Assembly (NCBI GenBank): GCA_903923395.1
Contig: CAIXXM010000147.1
Location: forward strand, 1-64,000
Direction: 5' to 3'
Source of the DNA: an uncultured Acidobacteriia bacterium
Lineage (GTDB): Bacteria; Acidobacteriota; Terriglobia; Bryobacterales; Bryobacteraceae
Length of the DNA: 64,000 nt
Under the pieces are notes generated by a model. It saw only the letters and a program-made list of their open reading frames with translations. It was not told the DNA's origin and searched no databases. Within the stretch, counting starts at the first letter, position 1. Each line of letters starts with the position of its first letter. Positions 54,385 through 63,880 of the stretch are shown here, one piece after another. The position numbers were made by a program, and so were the translations under genes.

Positions 54385-55161
54385 TTGAGCCGCACAATCG
54401 CAATCACCAACCAAAAAGGCGGAGTGGGTAAAACAACCACCGCCATAAACCTCGCTGCAGCCTTGGCAGCGAACGATATCAGCGTTCTGCTTGTGGATTC
54501 CGACTCCCAGGGAAACTCCACAAGCGGTTTGGGCATACAAAAAGACGCCGATCTCCGAACCATCTACAACATTCTGGTGGATGACATGGAAATCGCCGAT
54601 TGCGTCCACACCACCGAAGTCGATGGCCTCGATATTCTTCCGGCGGACAAGAATCTTATTGGCGTCAACCTGGAACTCGTCGGCATCGAAAACCGCGAAT
54701 CGATTCTCAAGAGGAAGCTCCTCGCGGTCGCGGACAAATACCAATACATCCTGATCGATTGCCCGCCGGCACTCGATTTGCTCACGTTGAACGCCCTCAT
54801 GGCCGCCGATGCCATCCTGGTCCCCATTCAATGTGAGTTCTTTGCACTGGAAGGCGTATCAGAATTGATGGATACGGTTGACCGGGTGCGCGAATCCTTC
54901 GGCCATCCCTTGCAGATCGAAGGCATTCTCCTCACCATGTACGACGAGCGGACTACACTCACCCGCCAGGTTGCCGCCGACCTCCGTGAATTCTTCGGTC
55001 AAGACGTTTTCAAGACAGTCATCCCCAGAAATATCCGCCTCGCCGAAGCTCCCAGCCACGGCCAGCCCATCTTGATGTACGACCCGGGCTCGAAGGGCTC
55101 GGAAGCCTACATCCAGCTCGCAAAGGAGGTCCTGGCCAATGACCAAAAACGATCCGCGTAA
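54385..55161 (+). CDS. parA: Chromosome partitioning ATPase ParA (Soj)
   Basis: A 258-residue ParA ATPase. The deviant Walker A motif KGGVGKTTT is at residues 10-18; the Walker B-type LIDCPPALDLLT and the family segment PIQCEFFALEGVSEL follow. It binds nucleoid DNA in the ATP form and is released by ParB at parS to pull the origins apart. The start is a TTG directly after the parS cluster. Its end overlaps parB by 23 bases. Unlike plasmid ParA it has no DNA-binding N-terminal extension, so it is the chromosomal type. Confidence 0.95.
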   Translation: MSRTIAITNQKGGVGKTTTAINLAAALAANDISVLLVDSDSQGNSTSGLGIQKDADLRTIYNILVDDMEIADCVHTTEVDGLDILPADKNLIGVNLELVGIENRESILKRKLLAVADKYQYILIDCPPALDLLTLNALMAADAILVPIQCEFFALEGVSELMDTVDRVRESFGHPLQIEGILLTMYDERTTLTRQVAADLREFFGQDVFKTVIPRNIRLAEAPSHGQPILMYDPGSKGSEAYIQLAKEVLANDQKRSA

Positions 55162-56047
55162 GGCGTTGGGCAAGGGTCTGAATTCCCTGCTGCCGCCCAG
55201 AACTTCCCCCCAGCCCACACCGGCTGCCGCTGCACCCGCCCTGGCACTTCGTGAAGGCTCTGTCACCTTTCTCCCCATCACGCAGCTCTTTCCGAATCCC
55301 AACCAACCGCGCAGGGAGTTTGATCCCACAGCTATGTTCGAGTTGACGCAATCGGTGGAGCGTGACGGCATCATTCAGCCGATCATCGCCCGCAAGACGG
55401 CGGCCGCGGAGTATCAAATCATCGCCGGCGAGCGGAGATGGCGGGCGGCCAAAGCAGCAGGTCTCGAAGAAGTACCCGTTATCGTACGCACGGTAACAGA
55501 CCAAAAGGTCATTGAACTCGCCATCATCGAGAACATTCAGCGGGAAGATCTCAACCCCATCGAACTCGCGCTGGCCTTCCAGAATATGGCCGAGCAGCTT
55601 TCCCTAACGCATGAACAGATCGGTGAGAAGACGGGGAAAGATCGCGCCACGGTAGCCAATACGATCCGGTTGCTGCAACTGCCGAAGGACATCCAGGACC
55701 TTGTGGCGGCCAAGAAACTCTCACCCGGCCACGCGCGAGCGCTTCTGAAACTGCAGGATGAGAAGCTTCAACGGGAAGTCGCGGAGCAGAGCCTCCGTGA
55801 AGGTTGGTCGGTACGCCAGATCGAAGAATTCACCCGCCCCTCGAAGCTTCCAGTTTCTGTAGAGACCCGCAAGCCGGAGCCTCCCGTGATCGATCCGAAC
55901 GTCAAAGCGGCGATCTCGGAGTTGGAGCGAGCACTGGGGACACGGGTGCGCATCACGGAAAAGGGCAAGCACCGCGGGCAAATCGAAATCGAATACTACT
56001 CGGATGAGGATTTGGACCGCATCTACAACCAGATCGTAGCCGTCTAG
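55139..56047 (+). CDS. parB: Chromosome partitioning protein ParB (Spo0J)
   Basis: A 302-residue CTP-binding clamp. The short N-terminal tail ([15 protein letters not shown]) contacts ParA; the CTPase domain has [11 protein letters not shown] and [15 protein letters not shown]; the helix-turn-helix is [21 protein letters not shown], which reads parS; the C-terminal dimer domain is [24 protein letters not shown]. The linker is rich in proline. ATG at 55139 inside the parA end. It overlaps the MerR gene by 4 bases at the 3' side (convergent). Confidence 0.96.
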   Translation: MTKNDPRKALGKGLNSLLPPRTSPQPTPAAAAPALALREGSVTFLPITQLFPNPNQPRREFDPTAMFELTQSVERDGIIQPIIARKTAAAEYQIIAGERRWRAAKAAGLEEVPVIVRTVTDQKVIELAIIENIQREDLNPIELALAFQNMAEQLSLTHEQIGEKTGKDRATVANTIRLLQLPKDIQDLVAAKKLSPGHARALLKLQDEKLQREVAEQSLREGWSVRQIEEFTRPSKLPVSVETRKPEPPVIDPNVKAAISELERALGTRVRITEKGKHRGQIEIEYYSDEDLDRIYNQIVAV

Positions 56048-56442
56048 GTGAGAAACTCCAGAATTCCGGCCAGTTCCTGCCGGATGTACTGCAGAGGGTT
56101 TTGCGCAGGGGGCGGTTCCGCGGTCCTGTGGGAGATTTTGCTCACCACATCCGCCTTATTCTTTTCCTGCAGGGCTTTCCGGGCACCCTCGATGGTGAAT
56201 TTCTTCTCGTAGAGCAGATATTTGATCTCTGCGAGAAGTTCCACATCCTTGCGCCGGAACATGCGCTGGCCGCTCGAAGACTTTTTGGGGGATAGCGCGG
56301 GGAACTCAGACTCCCAGTAACGCAATACGTGCGCTTCCAACTCCAACAACTGGCTCACTTCGCCAATCCGGAAGAAAAGCTTATTGGGAATTGAGAGGCG
56401 CGGGGCGGGACCTGCAACCGGACCTGAGTGATCATCCAACAC
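56044..56442 (-). CDS. MerR-family transcriptional regulator
   Basis: A 132-residue DNA-binding protein. The winged HTH is at about residues 22-92: [20 protein letters not shown], then WESEFPAL and [20 protein letters not shown]. This is the short MerR branch without an effector domain, found beside housekeeping genes in many bacteria. The C-terminus is a short helix ([17 protein letters not shown]). The target is unknown. The gene converges on parB. Confidence 0.88.
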   Translation of the reverse strand: MLDDHSGPVAGPAPRLSIPNKLFFRIGEVSQLLELEAHVLRYWESEFPALSPKKSSSGQRMFRRKDVELLAEIKYLLYEKKFTIEGARKALQEKNKADVVSKISHRTAEPPPAQNPLQYIRQELAGILEFLT

Positions 56443-56489
56443 GGGCGTTCGTCAACCGAATGGTAGCATTCGGAAATTCATAAAACAAA

Positions 56490-56518
56490 GCGGGCCGCAG
56501 CTTTGCACTCCGGCCCGC
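56490..56518 (-). terminator. Rho-independent terminator after the DinB-fold gene
   Basis: Arms GCGGGCCG and CGGCCCGC around a 13-base loop, followed on the minus strand by TTTGTTTTATG. It begins 8 bases after the stop of the DinB-fold gene. Confidence 0.8.
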
Positions 56519-56525
56519 GGATCCA

Positions 56526-57023
56526 CTAGAACCGGTAAGCCGGCGGTTTCACACCTTTGAGGCGCAAATAAACCTCCACCTGGCCCCGGTGATGAGCGTC
56601 ATGGGACAACGCCGACCAGAACAATTCACGGACCGCCAGTTCGTTGTTGCCGCGCTTGACCACCCGCTCCAGGCTTTCTTCTGCCGTTGCTGCCTTCACG
56701 CAGGAATCAAAAGCATCTGAGATGTACTGCGTGACCGCAGCCTTGTCAGTGGCCGCAGGTGCTGCCGGTGGCTTGGTGCCCGAAACAGCAGAGCAGTAAG
56801 AATACGTCGATTGACCGATGTGCAGCATGATCTCACCGAACGTGCGATCCGGTGGTTGAACCTTATCTTCCGCCTGAAAATTGAAAAACTCGGCGGGCAT
56901 CGCATTCGCCACATCGACTGAAAACGCCTTCGACGCATTCAGGTGTTTGATCAAATCCGCCTTCGGATCAGCCGCTGACAACGCGGCCGCTCCGGCAAGC
57001 AATACAAATAACGTTCTTTTCAT
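56526..57023 (-). CDS. Exported DinB-fold metal-binding protein
   Basis: A 165-residue protein with a signal peptide (MKRTLFVLLAGAAALSA before ADPKAD), then a four-helix DinB/YfiT-like domain. Candidate metal ligands are the histidine in GEIMLHIGQSTYSYC (near residue 69) and the pair in SALSHDAHHRGQVEVYLRLKG near the C-terminus, which matches the usual HxxxHxxQ-like motif. Family members are poorly characterised thiol-transferase or hydrolase-like proteins. The signal peptide is common in acidobacterial members. It has its own terminator and is divergent from cpaF. Confidence 0.82.
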   Translation of the reverse strand: MKRTLFVLLAGAAALSAADPKADLIKHLNASKAFSVDVANAMPAEFFNFQAEDKVQPPDRTFGEIMLHIGQSTYSYCSAVSGTKPPAAPAATDKAAVTQYISDAFDSCVKAATAEESLERVVKRGNNELAVRELFWSALSHDAHHRGQVEVYLRLKGVKPPAYRF

Positions 57024-57076
57024 GGAACCTCCGGGTATAATGGTGCGACAAAACAGTCACTAAGGGCAATCACTCC

Positions 57077-58417
57077 GTGGGATCAAATATTCGTCCGAAT
57101 CCGGGTCGTGGCGCGGCTGGTCCGCAAACAGGCCGACCGACAGACCGCAACTTTGAGTTGAAGGCGCAAGTCCACAGAAAGCTTTTGACCGTCCTGAACC
57201 TGGAGCGGGTCTCATCCCTGCCCAAGGACAGGCTCCGTGCCGAGATTGGCCGGGTCGTCGAACGCCTGCTCGAAGACGAGCGCGTTCCCATGACGGCGCA
57301 GGAACAAAACCGCATCGTCGAAGAGGTTCTCGATGAAGTGCTCGGTCTCGGCCCGCTCGAACCGCTTCTCAAAGAACCCAGCATTTCGGATATTCTGGTC
57401 AACCGTCACGACAAGGTTTTCATCGAACGCGGCGGCAAACTCACTGAAGTGCCGGTGCGATTCCGGGATGACGCCCATCTCCTGCACATCATCGAAAAGA
57501 TTGTTTCCCAGGTTGGCCGCCGCATCGACGAAGCGCAACCAATCGTCGACGCCCGTTTGCAGGACGGTTCCCGCGTCAACGCAATCATTCCACCGCTGGC
57601 GCTCGATGGTTGTTGCCTCAGCATCCGCCGCTTCGGCCGTCACGTCATCACACAGGAAGAAATGGTGCAGTACAAAACCATCATGCCTGCGATGTTGAAG
57701 TTCCTCGCCGCCTGCGTGCAGGCAAAATGTACTGTTCTCATCTCTGGCGGTACCGGTTCCGGTAAGACCACCACATTGAATGCACTCTCACGGTTCATCC
57801 CGGAAGATGAGCGGATCGTCACTATCGAAGATACTGCCGAACTGCAACTGCAACAGCGCCACGTCGTGAAGTTCGAAACCCGCCCGCCTAACCTCAACAA
57901 GGAAGGTGGCATCAATCAGCGTGTTCTGCTCCGCACTGCGCTCCGTATGCGCCCTGACCGCATCATCGTCGGTGAGTGCCGCGGCGCCGAAGCGTTGGAC
58001 ATGTTGCAGGCAATGAACACCGGTGTGGAAGGCTCCATGAGTACAGTCCACGCCAATACTCCGCGCGACGCCTTCTCCCGTCTCGAAACCATGGTCATGA
58101 TGGCCGACCTCGAAATTCCCACCCGCGTCATTCTGCAGCAGCTCGCATCCGCCATCAAGCTCGTCGTCCAGGTATCCCGTCTGCAAGACGGTTCACGTAA
58201 GATCATGAGCATTGCCGAAGTGATCGGCGCCCATGAAGATCACGTGGAAATTCAGGAACTCTTTGTTTTTGAACGGCTTGGCGTTACGGACACCGGCAAA
58301 GTACAGGGCCGGTTCAAGAGCACCGGCGTCCGCCCCAAGGTTATGGATCGCCTCCGCGTTAGTGGAATTTCACTGCCGGATTCGGTCTTCCAAGAAGTCG
58401 TCGAAGTGAATATGTAA
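57077..58417 (+). CDS. CpaF/TadA-type secretion ATPase
   Basis: A 446-residue hexameric ATPase of the VirB11/CpaF family, which powers tight-adherence (Tad) pili. The Walker A GGTGSGKTTT is near residue 222, the Asp box is IVTIEDTAEL, and the Walker B/His box is RMRPDRIIVGECRG and MSTVHANTPRDA. The N-terminal domain (LLEDERVPMTAQEQNRIVEE) is also complete. No other pilus genes (cpaB, cpaE, tadB, tadC, flp) are next to it. The start codon is a GTG at 57077. Confidence 0.9.
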   Translation: MGSNIRPNPGRGAAGPQTGRPTDRNFELKAQVHRKLLTVLNLERVSSLPKDRLRAEIGRVVERLLEDERVPMTAQEQNRIVEEVLDEVLGLGPLEPLLKEPSISDILVNRHDKVFIERGGKLTEVPVRFRDDAHLLHIIEKIVSQVGRRIDEAQPIVDARLQDGSRVNAIIPPLALDGCCLSIRRFGRHVITQEEMVQYKTIMPAMLKFLAACVQAKCTVLISGGTGSGKTTTLNALSRFIPEDERIVTIEDTAELQLQQRHVVKFETRPPNLNKEGGINQRVLLRTALRMRPDRIIVGECRGAEALDMLQAMNTGVEGSMSTVHANTPRDAFSRLETMVMMADLEIPTRVILQQLASAIKLVVQVSRLQDGSRKIMSIAEVIGAHEDHVEIQELFVFERLGVTDTGKVQGRFKSTGVRPKVMDRLRVSGISLPDSVFQEVVEVNM

Positions 58418-58440
58418 AGTTCTTCAACTCGAGCCCCTCC

Positions 58441-59586
58441 ATGACCAGAAGAGACTTGGCCAAGATTGCCACGATTGCAGCAGCCAGCCCGATGGGTGCC
58501 CAGAATGCGAAGACCGTCAACAGGGGCGCGTTGGACGGGTTTGAAAAGAAGGTCAGCATAAGCGACTTCGACTCCTTGGTGTTAACTTTGCGTGACTATC
58601 AATCGGCAAAGCTGGCACTGACCTTTAGGGCACAGTCGAAAAAAGACGCAGAAATTTGGCAGGCGAAGCTGCGGGCGAAAGTAACGGAACTGGTCGGAGG
58701 CTTCGATTACCCCCGTGTGCCTCTGTCGCCGCAAGTTCTGGAAACGCGTGATTTTCCAACCTACACCAGGTCGAAGATCGTTTTTTCTTCCCGTCCCGGC
58801 TCGATGGTCTTGATTTACCTGCTGACCCCGAAGTCCAAGGGACCACACCCCGTCACCATCTGCATCCCGGGACACGGCCGCGGAGCGGACGATGTGGTCG
58901 GTATCGCCGAAGACGGTTCAGACAGGACCCAGCGCGTCGGCTATGAGTATGACTTCGGCATACAGTGCGTGGAAAATGGCATGGCCGCCATTGCAATTGA
59001 GCCTCTGGGCTTCGGTTGCCGCCGGGATGAGAAAAGCCGCGCTCACGGTCCCACCACAAGTTCCTGCCAGCCTGCCGCAGGCGCTGCCCTGCTGTTGGGT
59101 CAAACCATGATCGGCTGGCGCGTCTGGGACATCATGAAGACCGTTGACTGGATTGCCACACAGCCAGCGCTGGATGCCAAGCGCATCGGTGTGATGGGAA
59201 TCTCCGGCGGCGGAACCTGCTCTCTCTTCTCGGCTGCCCTGGATACACGCATCAAAGCCTCCATGGTTTCCTGCTACCTGAACACTTTCCGGGACAGCAT
59301 CATGTCCATGTCGCACTGCATCGACAACTATGTTCCCGGGATTCTCAACTGGGCCGAAATGTATGACGTCGCCGGACTCATCGCACCGCGCCCCCTGTTC
59401 GCCGAATCCGGCTTGAAGGACACTATCTTCCCAATCCAGTCCGCCAACGCCAGCTTCGAGAAGGTGAAACACATCTACGGGGTCTTCGGGGCGCAGGACA
59501 AACTTGGCCGCGAGGTCTTCGACGGCCCGCATGAGTTCCACGGCGCTCTCGGTATCCCCTTCATGGCAAAGGCGCTCAGCGCTTAG
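58441..59586 (+). CDS. Exported alpha/beta hydrolase (acetyl xylan esterase-like)
   Basis: A 381-residue enzyme with a Tat-like N-terminus (MTRRDLAKIATIAAASPMGA). The hydrolase fold is of the dienelactone-hydrolase/acetyl-esterase type: nucleophile serine in RIGVMGISGGGTCSLF, acid D in SGLKDTIFPIQSA and histidine in FDGPHEFHGALG complete the triad. An oxyanion segment is CIPGHGRGADD. It probably removes acetyl or other acyl groups from plant polysaccharides or related esters in the periplasm, in line with the sulfatase and TonB receptor. The 3' end overlaps the EamA gene by 11 bases (convergent). Confidence 0.82.
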   Translation: MTRRDLAKIATIAAASPMGAQNAKTVNRGALDGFEKKVSISDFDSLVLTLRDYQSAKLALTFRAQSKKDAEIWQAKLRAKVTELVGGFDYPRVPLSPQVLETRDFPTYTRSKIVFSSRPGSMVLIYLLTPKSKGPHPVTICIPGHGRGADDVVGIAEDGSDRTQRVGYEYDFGIQCVENGMAAIAIEPLGFGCRRDEKSRAHGPTTSSCQPAAGAALLLGQTMIGWRVWDIMKTVDWIATQPALDAKRIGVMGISGGGTCSLFSAALDTRIKASMVSCYLNTFRDSIMSMSHCIDNYVPGILNWAEMYDVAGLIAPRPLFAESGLKDTIFPIQSANASFEKVKHIYGVFGAQDKLGREVFDGPHEFHGALGIPFMAKALSA

Positions 59587-60469
59587 CCCCCTGCCACTTC
59601 ACGATGCCCACGCCGGTAAAGATCACCAGCATCGCGAGGAATTCCCTGTGTCCGAATGGTTCCCGGTAAACCAGCCAGCCGAGCCAAACAGCCACCACGC
59701 AGTTCACATACGGGTAGATGGACACAATCGATACCGGCAGGTACTTCATAGCCACCACATAAGCGCTGTACGCCACCAGAGAACCGAAAACCACCAGATA
59801 GGCCAGCGCTGCCGTCGCCCGAACCGTCCAGACCACGGGCGCATGCGGCACCAGGAAGAACACGGGAGTATAGAGCACCGCAGCCGCCAGTTGCTGTATT
59901 GCAGCGATCACCAGCGGGTTAGCCTTCGCGGGCTGTTTCCGCTGATAGATGGAACCTGCGGTCCAGCCAATAATTCCTATTTGCAGCAGCACGAAGCCGG
60001 ACCACATGGAAGAATCCACGGAGGCTCCGCCCGGCAGCAACAAGAGGACGGTCCCGGCGAAACCCACGCACATGCCCGCGATCGTCGGCCCATGCAACCG
60101 TTCCCCGCCCCACAGGGATTCCACTCCTACCAGCCAAAACGGCAAGGTTGTAATGAACAGGCTGGCGATTCCGCTCGGTACCGTCTGTTCCGCGAAGGCC
60201 AGCAACCCGGTCCCCAGCCCGAGCACCACCGCACCGGTTCCAGCAGCCGTGTACAACTCTCTGCCCCTGGGAATGTGTGCCCCGCGCCAAATGGCAATTG
60301 CAAGCAAAGTGGAACCGGAGAGCCAGTACCGTAAGGAAATCAAGAGGGCTGGCGGCAAACCCTCCAGCGCAACCCGTATTCCAAGGTACGTTGTTCCCCA
60401 GAAGAAACACACGGCCGCGAGTGCGCCATATGCCACCCAGGCGTCTTTCCGTGGCATCTTCGAAGGCAT
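59576..60469 (-). CDS. EamA-type (DMT superfamily) transporter
   Basis: A 297-residue inner-membrane protein with ten membrane helices in two EamA repeats (FFWGTTYLGIRVALEGLPPA opens the first; the second repeat ends FGHREFLAMLVIFTGVGIV). Family members export metabolites or amino acids; the substrate cannot be told. Divergent from the PfkB gene (39 bases apart). Confidence 0.88.
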   Translation of the reverse strand: MPSKMPRKDAWVAYGALAAVCFFWGTTYLGIRVALEGLPPALLISLRYWLSGSTLLAIAIWRGAHIPRGRELYTAAGTGAVVLGLGTGLLAFAEQTVPSGIASLFITTLPFWLVGVESLWGGERLHGPTIAGMCVGFAGTVLLLLPGGASVDSSMWSGFVLLQIGIIGWTAGSIYQRKQPAKANPLVIAAIQQLAAAVLYTPVFFLVPHAPVVWTVRATAALAYLVVFGSLVAYSAYVVAMKYLPVSIVSIYPYVNCVVAVWLGWLVYREPFGHREFLAMLVIFTGVGIVKWQGAKR

Positions 60470-60508
60470 TTCTCAGGGTAACAACGGGTTCTGTGCCAAC
60501 ATAAAGAC

Positions 60509-61441
60509 TTGATCGTCACACTGACCATCAATCCTGCGGTGGACCGCACGATTTCTGTCGACCGGCTCGCTTTCGACGACCGGGCCTATATCCTTTCGAG
60601 CAACGATTCGCCCGGAGGGCGCGGCATCAACGCATCCCGCGTCATCCATTCCTTTGGCGGCGATACCCTGGCCATCGTTCCCGCCGGCGGAGAACGCGGG
60701 GAGCGCTTCGAGTCTTACCTGCATGACTCCGGCTTTCGCATCGTCACGGTTCCCATCCGGAATGACATGCGCCTCAACTTCACAATCATTGACCGCCACG
60801 GCCTTACCGTGAAACTCAATGAACTCGGCCCGCGGCTGGAACGCGATGAGCTAGCCAGTGTGGAAGGCACAGTGGAAGCGCACCTGGAAAAGGCCTCCTG
60901 GCTGATGCTCTGCGGCAGTCTGCCTCCGGGCGTGCCCTGCGACTTCTATGCGCAATTGATCACACGCGCAAAGAAGAGGGGCGTCAAGACCCTTCTGGAT
61001 ACCGACGGCGAAGCGCTCTCGCAGGGTATTGAGGCCGGGCCCACCCTGGCCAGCCCAAACCAGCAGGAAGCCGAACGTCTGTTGAATACGGTTCTGCTCA
61101 CCCGCTCCCACTCCCTGGCCGCGGTGGAACGCATCCAGGCGATGGGTGCGGAATCCGTGGTGCTTTCCCTGGGCAGCCGTGGCGCGGTCGGTATACAGGG
61201 CAGAAAAACGTGGGAATTCATTCCTCCCCGCGTGGAGGCCATTTCTCCCATCGGCGCAGGCGATGCTTTGGCGGCCGCGATCGCCTGGTCTCTCGAATCC
61301 GGTGCCACTTTGGAGGACGCAGCCCGGATGGGCGTCGCGGCAGGCACCGCATCCGCCAAATTGCCAGGCATGGACTTTGCCTCGCTCGCGCAAACGCGCC
61401 AAGTCTACAGTGATATTGAGGTTCGCCGGGCAGAACTGTGA
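60509..61441 (+). CDS. PfkB-family sugar-phosphate kinase (1-phosphofructokinase-like)
   Basis: A 310-residue kinase with the ribokinase fold. The N-terminal substrate motif is SPGGRGINASRVIHSFGG, and the C-terminal PfkB signature is PIGAGDALAAAIAWSLESG, with the catalytic aspartate. The opening MIVTLTINPAVDRTISVD is typical of FruK/LacC/PfkB enzymes, which phosphorylate fructose-1-phosphate, tagatose-6-phosphate or fructose-6-phosphate; no PTS genes are near, so the exact substrate is open. TTG start. It overlaps murJ by 4 bases (GTGA). Confidence 0.87.
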   Translation: MIVTLTINPAVDRTISVDRLAFDDRAYILSSNDSPGGRGINASRVIHSFGGDTLAIVPAGGERGERFESYLHDSGFRIVTVPIRNDMRLNFTIIDRHGLTVKLNELGPRLERDELASVEGTVEAHLEKASWLMLCGSLPPGVPCDFYAQLITRAKKRGVKTLLDTDGEALSQGIEAGPTLASPNQQEAERLLNTVLLTRSHSLAAVERIQAMGAESVVLSLGSRGAVGIQGRKTWEFIPPRVEAISPIGAGDALAAAIAWSLESGATLEDAARMGVAAGTASAKLPGMDFASLAQTRQVYSDIEVRRAEL

Positions 61442-63066
61442 CCCCCACTCCCCAGGAGAAGAAAACCGGCGCAGCCCCGGGTCTTCTCAAATCCGCCGGC
61501 GTCGTCTCGGCATCCATTGCCATCAGCCGCATCACCGGACTTCTACGCGAGAGCGTACTCGGCGGCCTCTTTGGTGCCGGTTCTGTCTTTGACGCTTACG
61601 TCCTCGGCTACCGTATCCCCATGTTGAGCCGGGAATTGTTCGCCGATGGAGCTCTATCCCACGCCTTTGTTCCGGAATTTACCAAAACCCAGACCACCCA
61701 GGGCCATGAAGCCGCGCGGGAACTTTCCAACATCATGGGCACCATGGTCCTGCTGATTGTTGGAGTCTTCTGCCTTGCCGGTATCTTCGCCGCACCGCTG
61801 TTTGTCGATATCTTCGCACCGGGTTTCCAGGCAATACCTGGCAAGCGCGGCCTTGCCATCAACCTGGTCCGCGTCATGTTCCCCTTCCTGCTCTTCGTAT
61901 CACTTTCGGCACAGGTGCAGGGGATATTAAATGCCAATCACCGCTTTGGAATTCCCGCGGTCTCATCTGCCATCTTTAACTTGTCTTCCATAGCAACCGG
62001 CTTGATCCTGGGACACTTTACTTCTCTCGGCACGGTTTATGGCATGGCGGCCGGAGTCTTTCTGGGTGGTGTGGTCCAGTTACTCTTTCTACTCCCCGGA
62101 ATGTGGCAGCTGGGTTATGCCTGGCGCCCCGCCTGGAATCTAAGTCACCCGGGAGTCAAACGCATCCTGGTTTTGATGGGACCTGCCATTCTGGGTAATG
62201 CCTCTTCTCAAATCAACTCACTGGTAAATACTAACTTCGCCGCAGGTTTAATGGATTCCTCCGGCCATGTAATGAATGGCCCTGTAAGCTGGCTGAGTTA
62301 TGCTTTCCGCTTCCTGCAACTGCCCATGGGAGTATTTGCCGTGGCAATCGCCTCAGCCACACTCCCGCGCATCTCGCGCAGCGCAGCCGCGGCGAACTGG
62401 CCTGAATTCAGGGAATCGCTCTCGCGCTCCCTTGTCCTGATTTGCCTTCTGACCATCCCGTCCGCCGCCGGCCTGATTACTCTTGGCGGGAGTATGATCG
62501 GTTTGGTTTTCGAACATGGAAAGTTTCTTCCCTCGGATACGCACCAAACAGCTCTCGCGCTAAGTTGCTACGCTCTCGGACTAAGTGGCGCCGCAACCGT
62601 CAAAGTTATGTCGCCAGCCTTCTACGCGCTGGGTGACGCAAAGACGCCCATGTTAGTAAGTCTCAGCTCCGTGGTGGTAAATGCGATGATCGCCTGGGGA
62701 TTGATCCACTTCGCGGGCATGGGTCACATTGCTCTGGCATTGTCCGTCGCCGCAGTGTCTACCTTCACTTCCATTCTCCTGATCCTTCTCATACGCCCGC
62801 GGATCGGAGGCATTCGGGGCGGCTTTCTTCTGGATAGCTTCTTCCGGATCGCTCTCGCCTCAACAGCAACCGGCATCACTGCCTGGCTCATACGCCTGTT
62901 CAGTCACTCCTTCCTCCACGGACGCACAGCTTACGTGGTGGATCTTGTTCTCGGTGTCCCGGCCGGTGTCGCAGTCTTCTACGGTCTCGCGACGGTTCTC
63001 CATGTGCCGGAACTCGCGGAAGCCCGGGCCGCAATCCTGCGCAAACGAAAGGCAAAATCCGCCTGA
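61438..63066 (+). CDS. murJ: Lipid II flippase MurJ
   Basis: A 542-residue inner-membrane protein with 14 helices of the MOP superfamily. Family motifs are SRITGLLRESVLGGLFGAG near residue 28, the loop with RIPMLSRELFADGALSHAFVP, and NHRFGIPAVSSAIFNLSSI. It moves lipid-linked peptidoglycan precursors across the inner membrane. GTG start overlapping the kinase gene. Confidence 0.93.
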   Translation: MTPTPQEKKTGAAPGLLKSAGVVSASIAISRITGLLRESVLGGLFGAGSVFDAYVLGYRIPMLSRELFADGALSHAFVPEFTKTQTTQGHEAARELSNIMGTMVLLIVGVFCLAGIFAAPLFVDIFAPGFQAIPGKRGLAINLVRVMFPFLLFVSLSAQVQGILNANHRFGIPAVSSAIFNLSSIATGLILGHFTSLGTVYGMAAGVFLGGVVQLLFLLPGMWQLGYAWRPAWNLSHPGVKRILVLMGPAILGNASSQINSLVNTNFAAGLMDSSGHVMNGPVSWLSYAFRFLQLPMGVFAVAIASATLPRISRSAAAANWPEFRESLSRSLVLICLLTIPSAAGLITLGGSMIGLVFEHGKFLPSDTHQTALALSCYALGLSGAATVKVMSPAFYALGDAKTPMLVSLSSVVVNAMIAWGLIHFAGMGHIALALSVAAVSTFTSILLILLIRPRIGGIRGGFLLDSFFRIALASTATGITAWLIRLFSHSFLHGRTAYVVDLVLGVPAGVAVFYGLATVLHVPELAEARAAILRKRKAKSA

Positions 63067-63131
63067 AAATGCCCTCACCAACACACTGTGCGAAACAACC
63101 CCCGCCCTGCGTCTGTTAAACTCCGATCAAC

Positions 63132-63872
63132 ATGATTCCTGACCTCAGAATGGCGATCAAGCTCCAAACACTGGACGACACCGCCATGGTTCTAAGCAAA
63201 GAGGTCGCGGCACTGCCCAAACATATTGCCGAAATCGAGAAGAAGCTGGACTCCCACCAGAAGCGCCTCGACCTCGACCGTGCCGCCCTCGCAGCCAATC
63301 AGAGAGACCGCAAGAAGGCTGAAGGCGATATCCAGATGCAGGAGCAGAAAGTCTCCAAGCTGAAGTCGCAGATGCTGGACGCGAAAACCAATGAGCAGTA
63401 CCGCGCCTTCCAACATGAGATCGAATTCTGTGAGAACGAGATCAAGCGCTTCGAAGAGCAGATCCTGGAATTGATGGGCCGCTCTGAAGCGTTGGATTCT
63501 GCTGTCAAAGTGGCTGAAAAAGCCCTCGCGGAAGAGAAGAAAGAAGTGGATGGGGAAAAGGCCAGAGCCCGCGATCTCACCGCGAAGGATCAGGCCAAGC
63601 TCGCCGCTCTGCAAGCGGACCGCGCCGGCGTTGCAAAGCTAATCTCGCGGTCTTTGCTCTCAGAGTACGAACGCATTCGCAAGGGCCGCGCCAACGTAGC
63701 GGTTGCAGAAGTGATCAACGGCCGCTGCAGCAAGTGCAACATGTCCGTGCGTCTCCAGTTCCTGCAGGAGCTGCGGGCCGGCAACGCGATCATGAAGTGC
63801 GAAAGCTGTGCCCGCATTCTCTACATCAATGAGCCGGAAGATTTTTCAGATATCGCCCCGGCCCAGGCCTGA
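63132..63872 (+). CDS. CdsZ-like coiled-coil zinc-ribbon protein
   Basis: A 246-residue protein: a long coiled coil (about residues 5-190, with heptads such as KVSKLKSQMLDAKTNEQYRA) and a C-terminal C4 zinc ribbon with C-S-K-C and C-E-S-C. This is the architecture of the C4-type zinc ribbon (DUF164) family; the mycobacterial and chlamydial members are nucleic-acid or secretion-related. The function here is not known. The gene lies 65 bases after murJ. Confidence 0.88.
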   Translation: MIPDLRMAIKLQTLDDTAMVLSKEVAALPKHIAEIEKKLDSHQKRLDLDRAALAANQRDRKKAEGDIQMQEQKVSKLKSQMLDAKTNEQYRAFQHEIEFCENEIKRFEEQILELMGRSEALDSAVKVAEKALAEEKKEVDGEKARARDLTAKDQAKLAALQADRAGVAKLISRSLLSEYERIRKGRANVAVAEVINGRCSKCNMSVRLQFLQELRAGNAIMKCESCARILYINEPEDFSDIAPAQA

Positions 63873-63880
63873 AACCGGCA

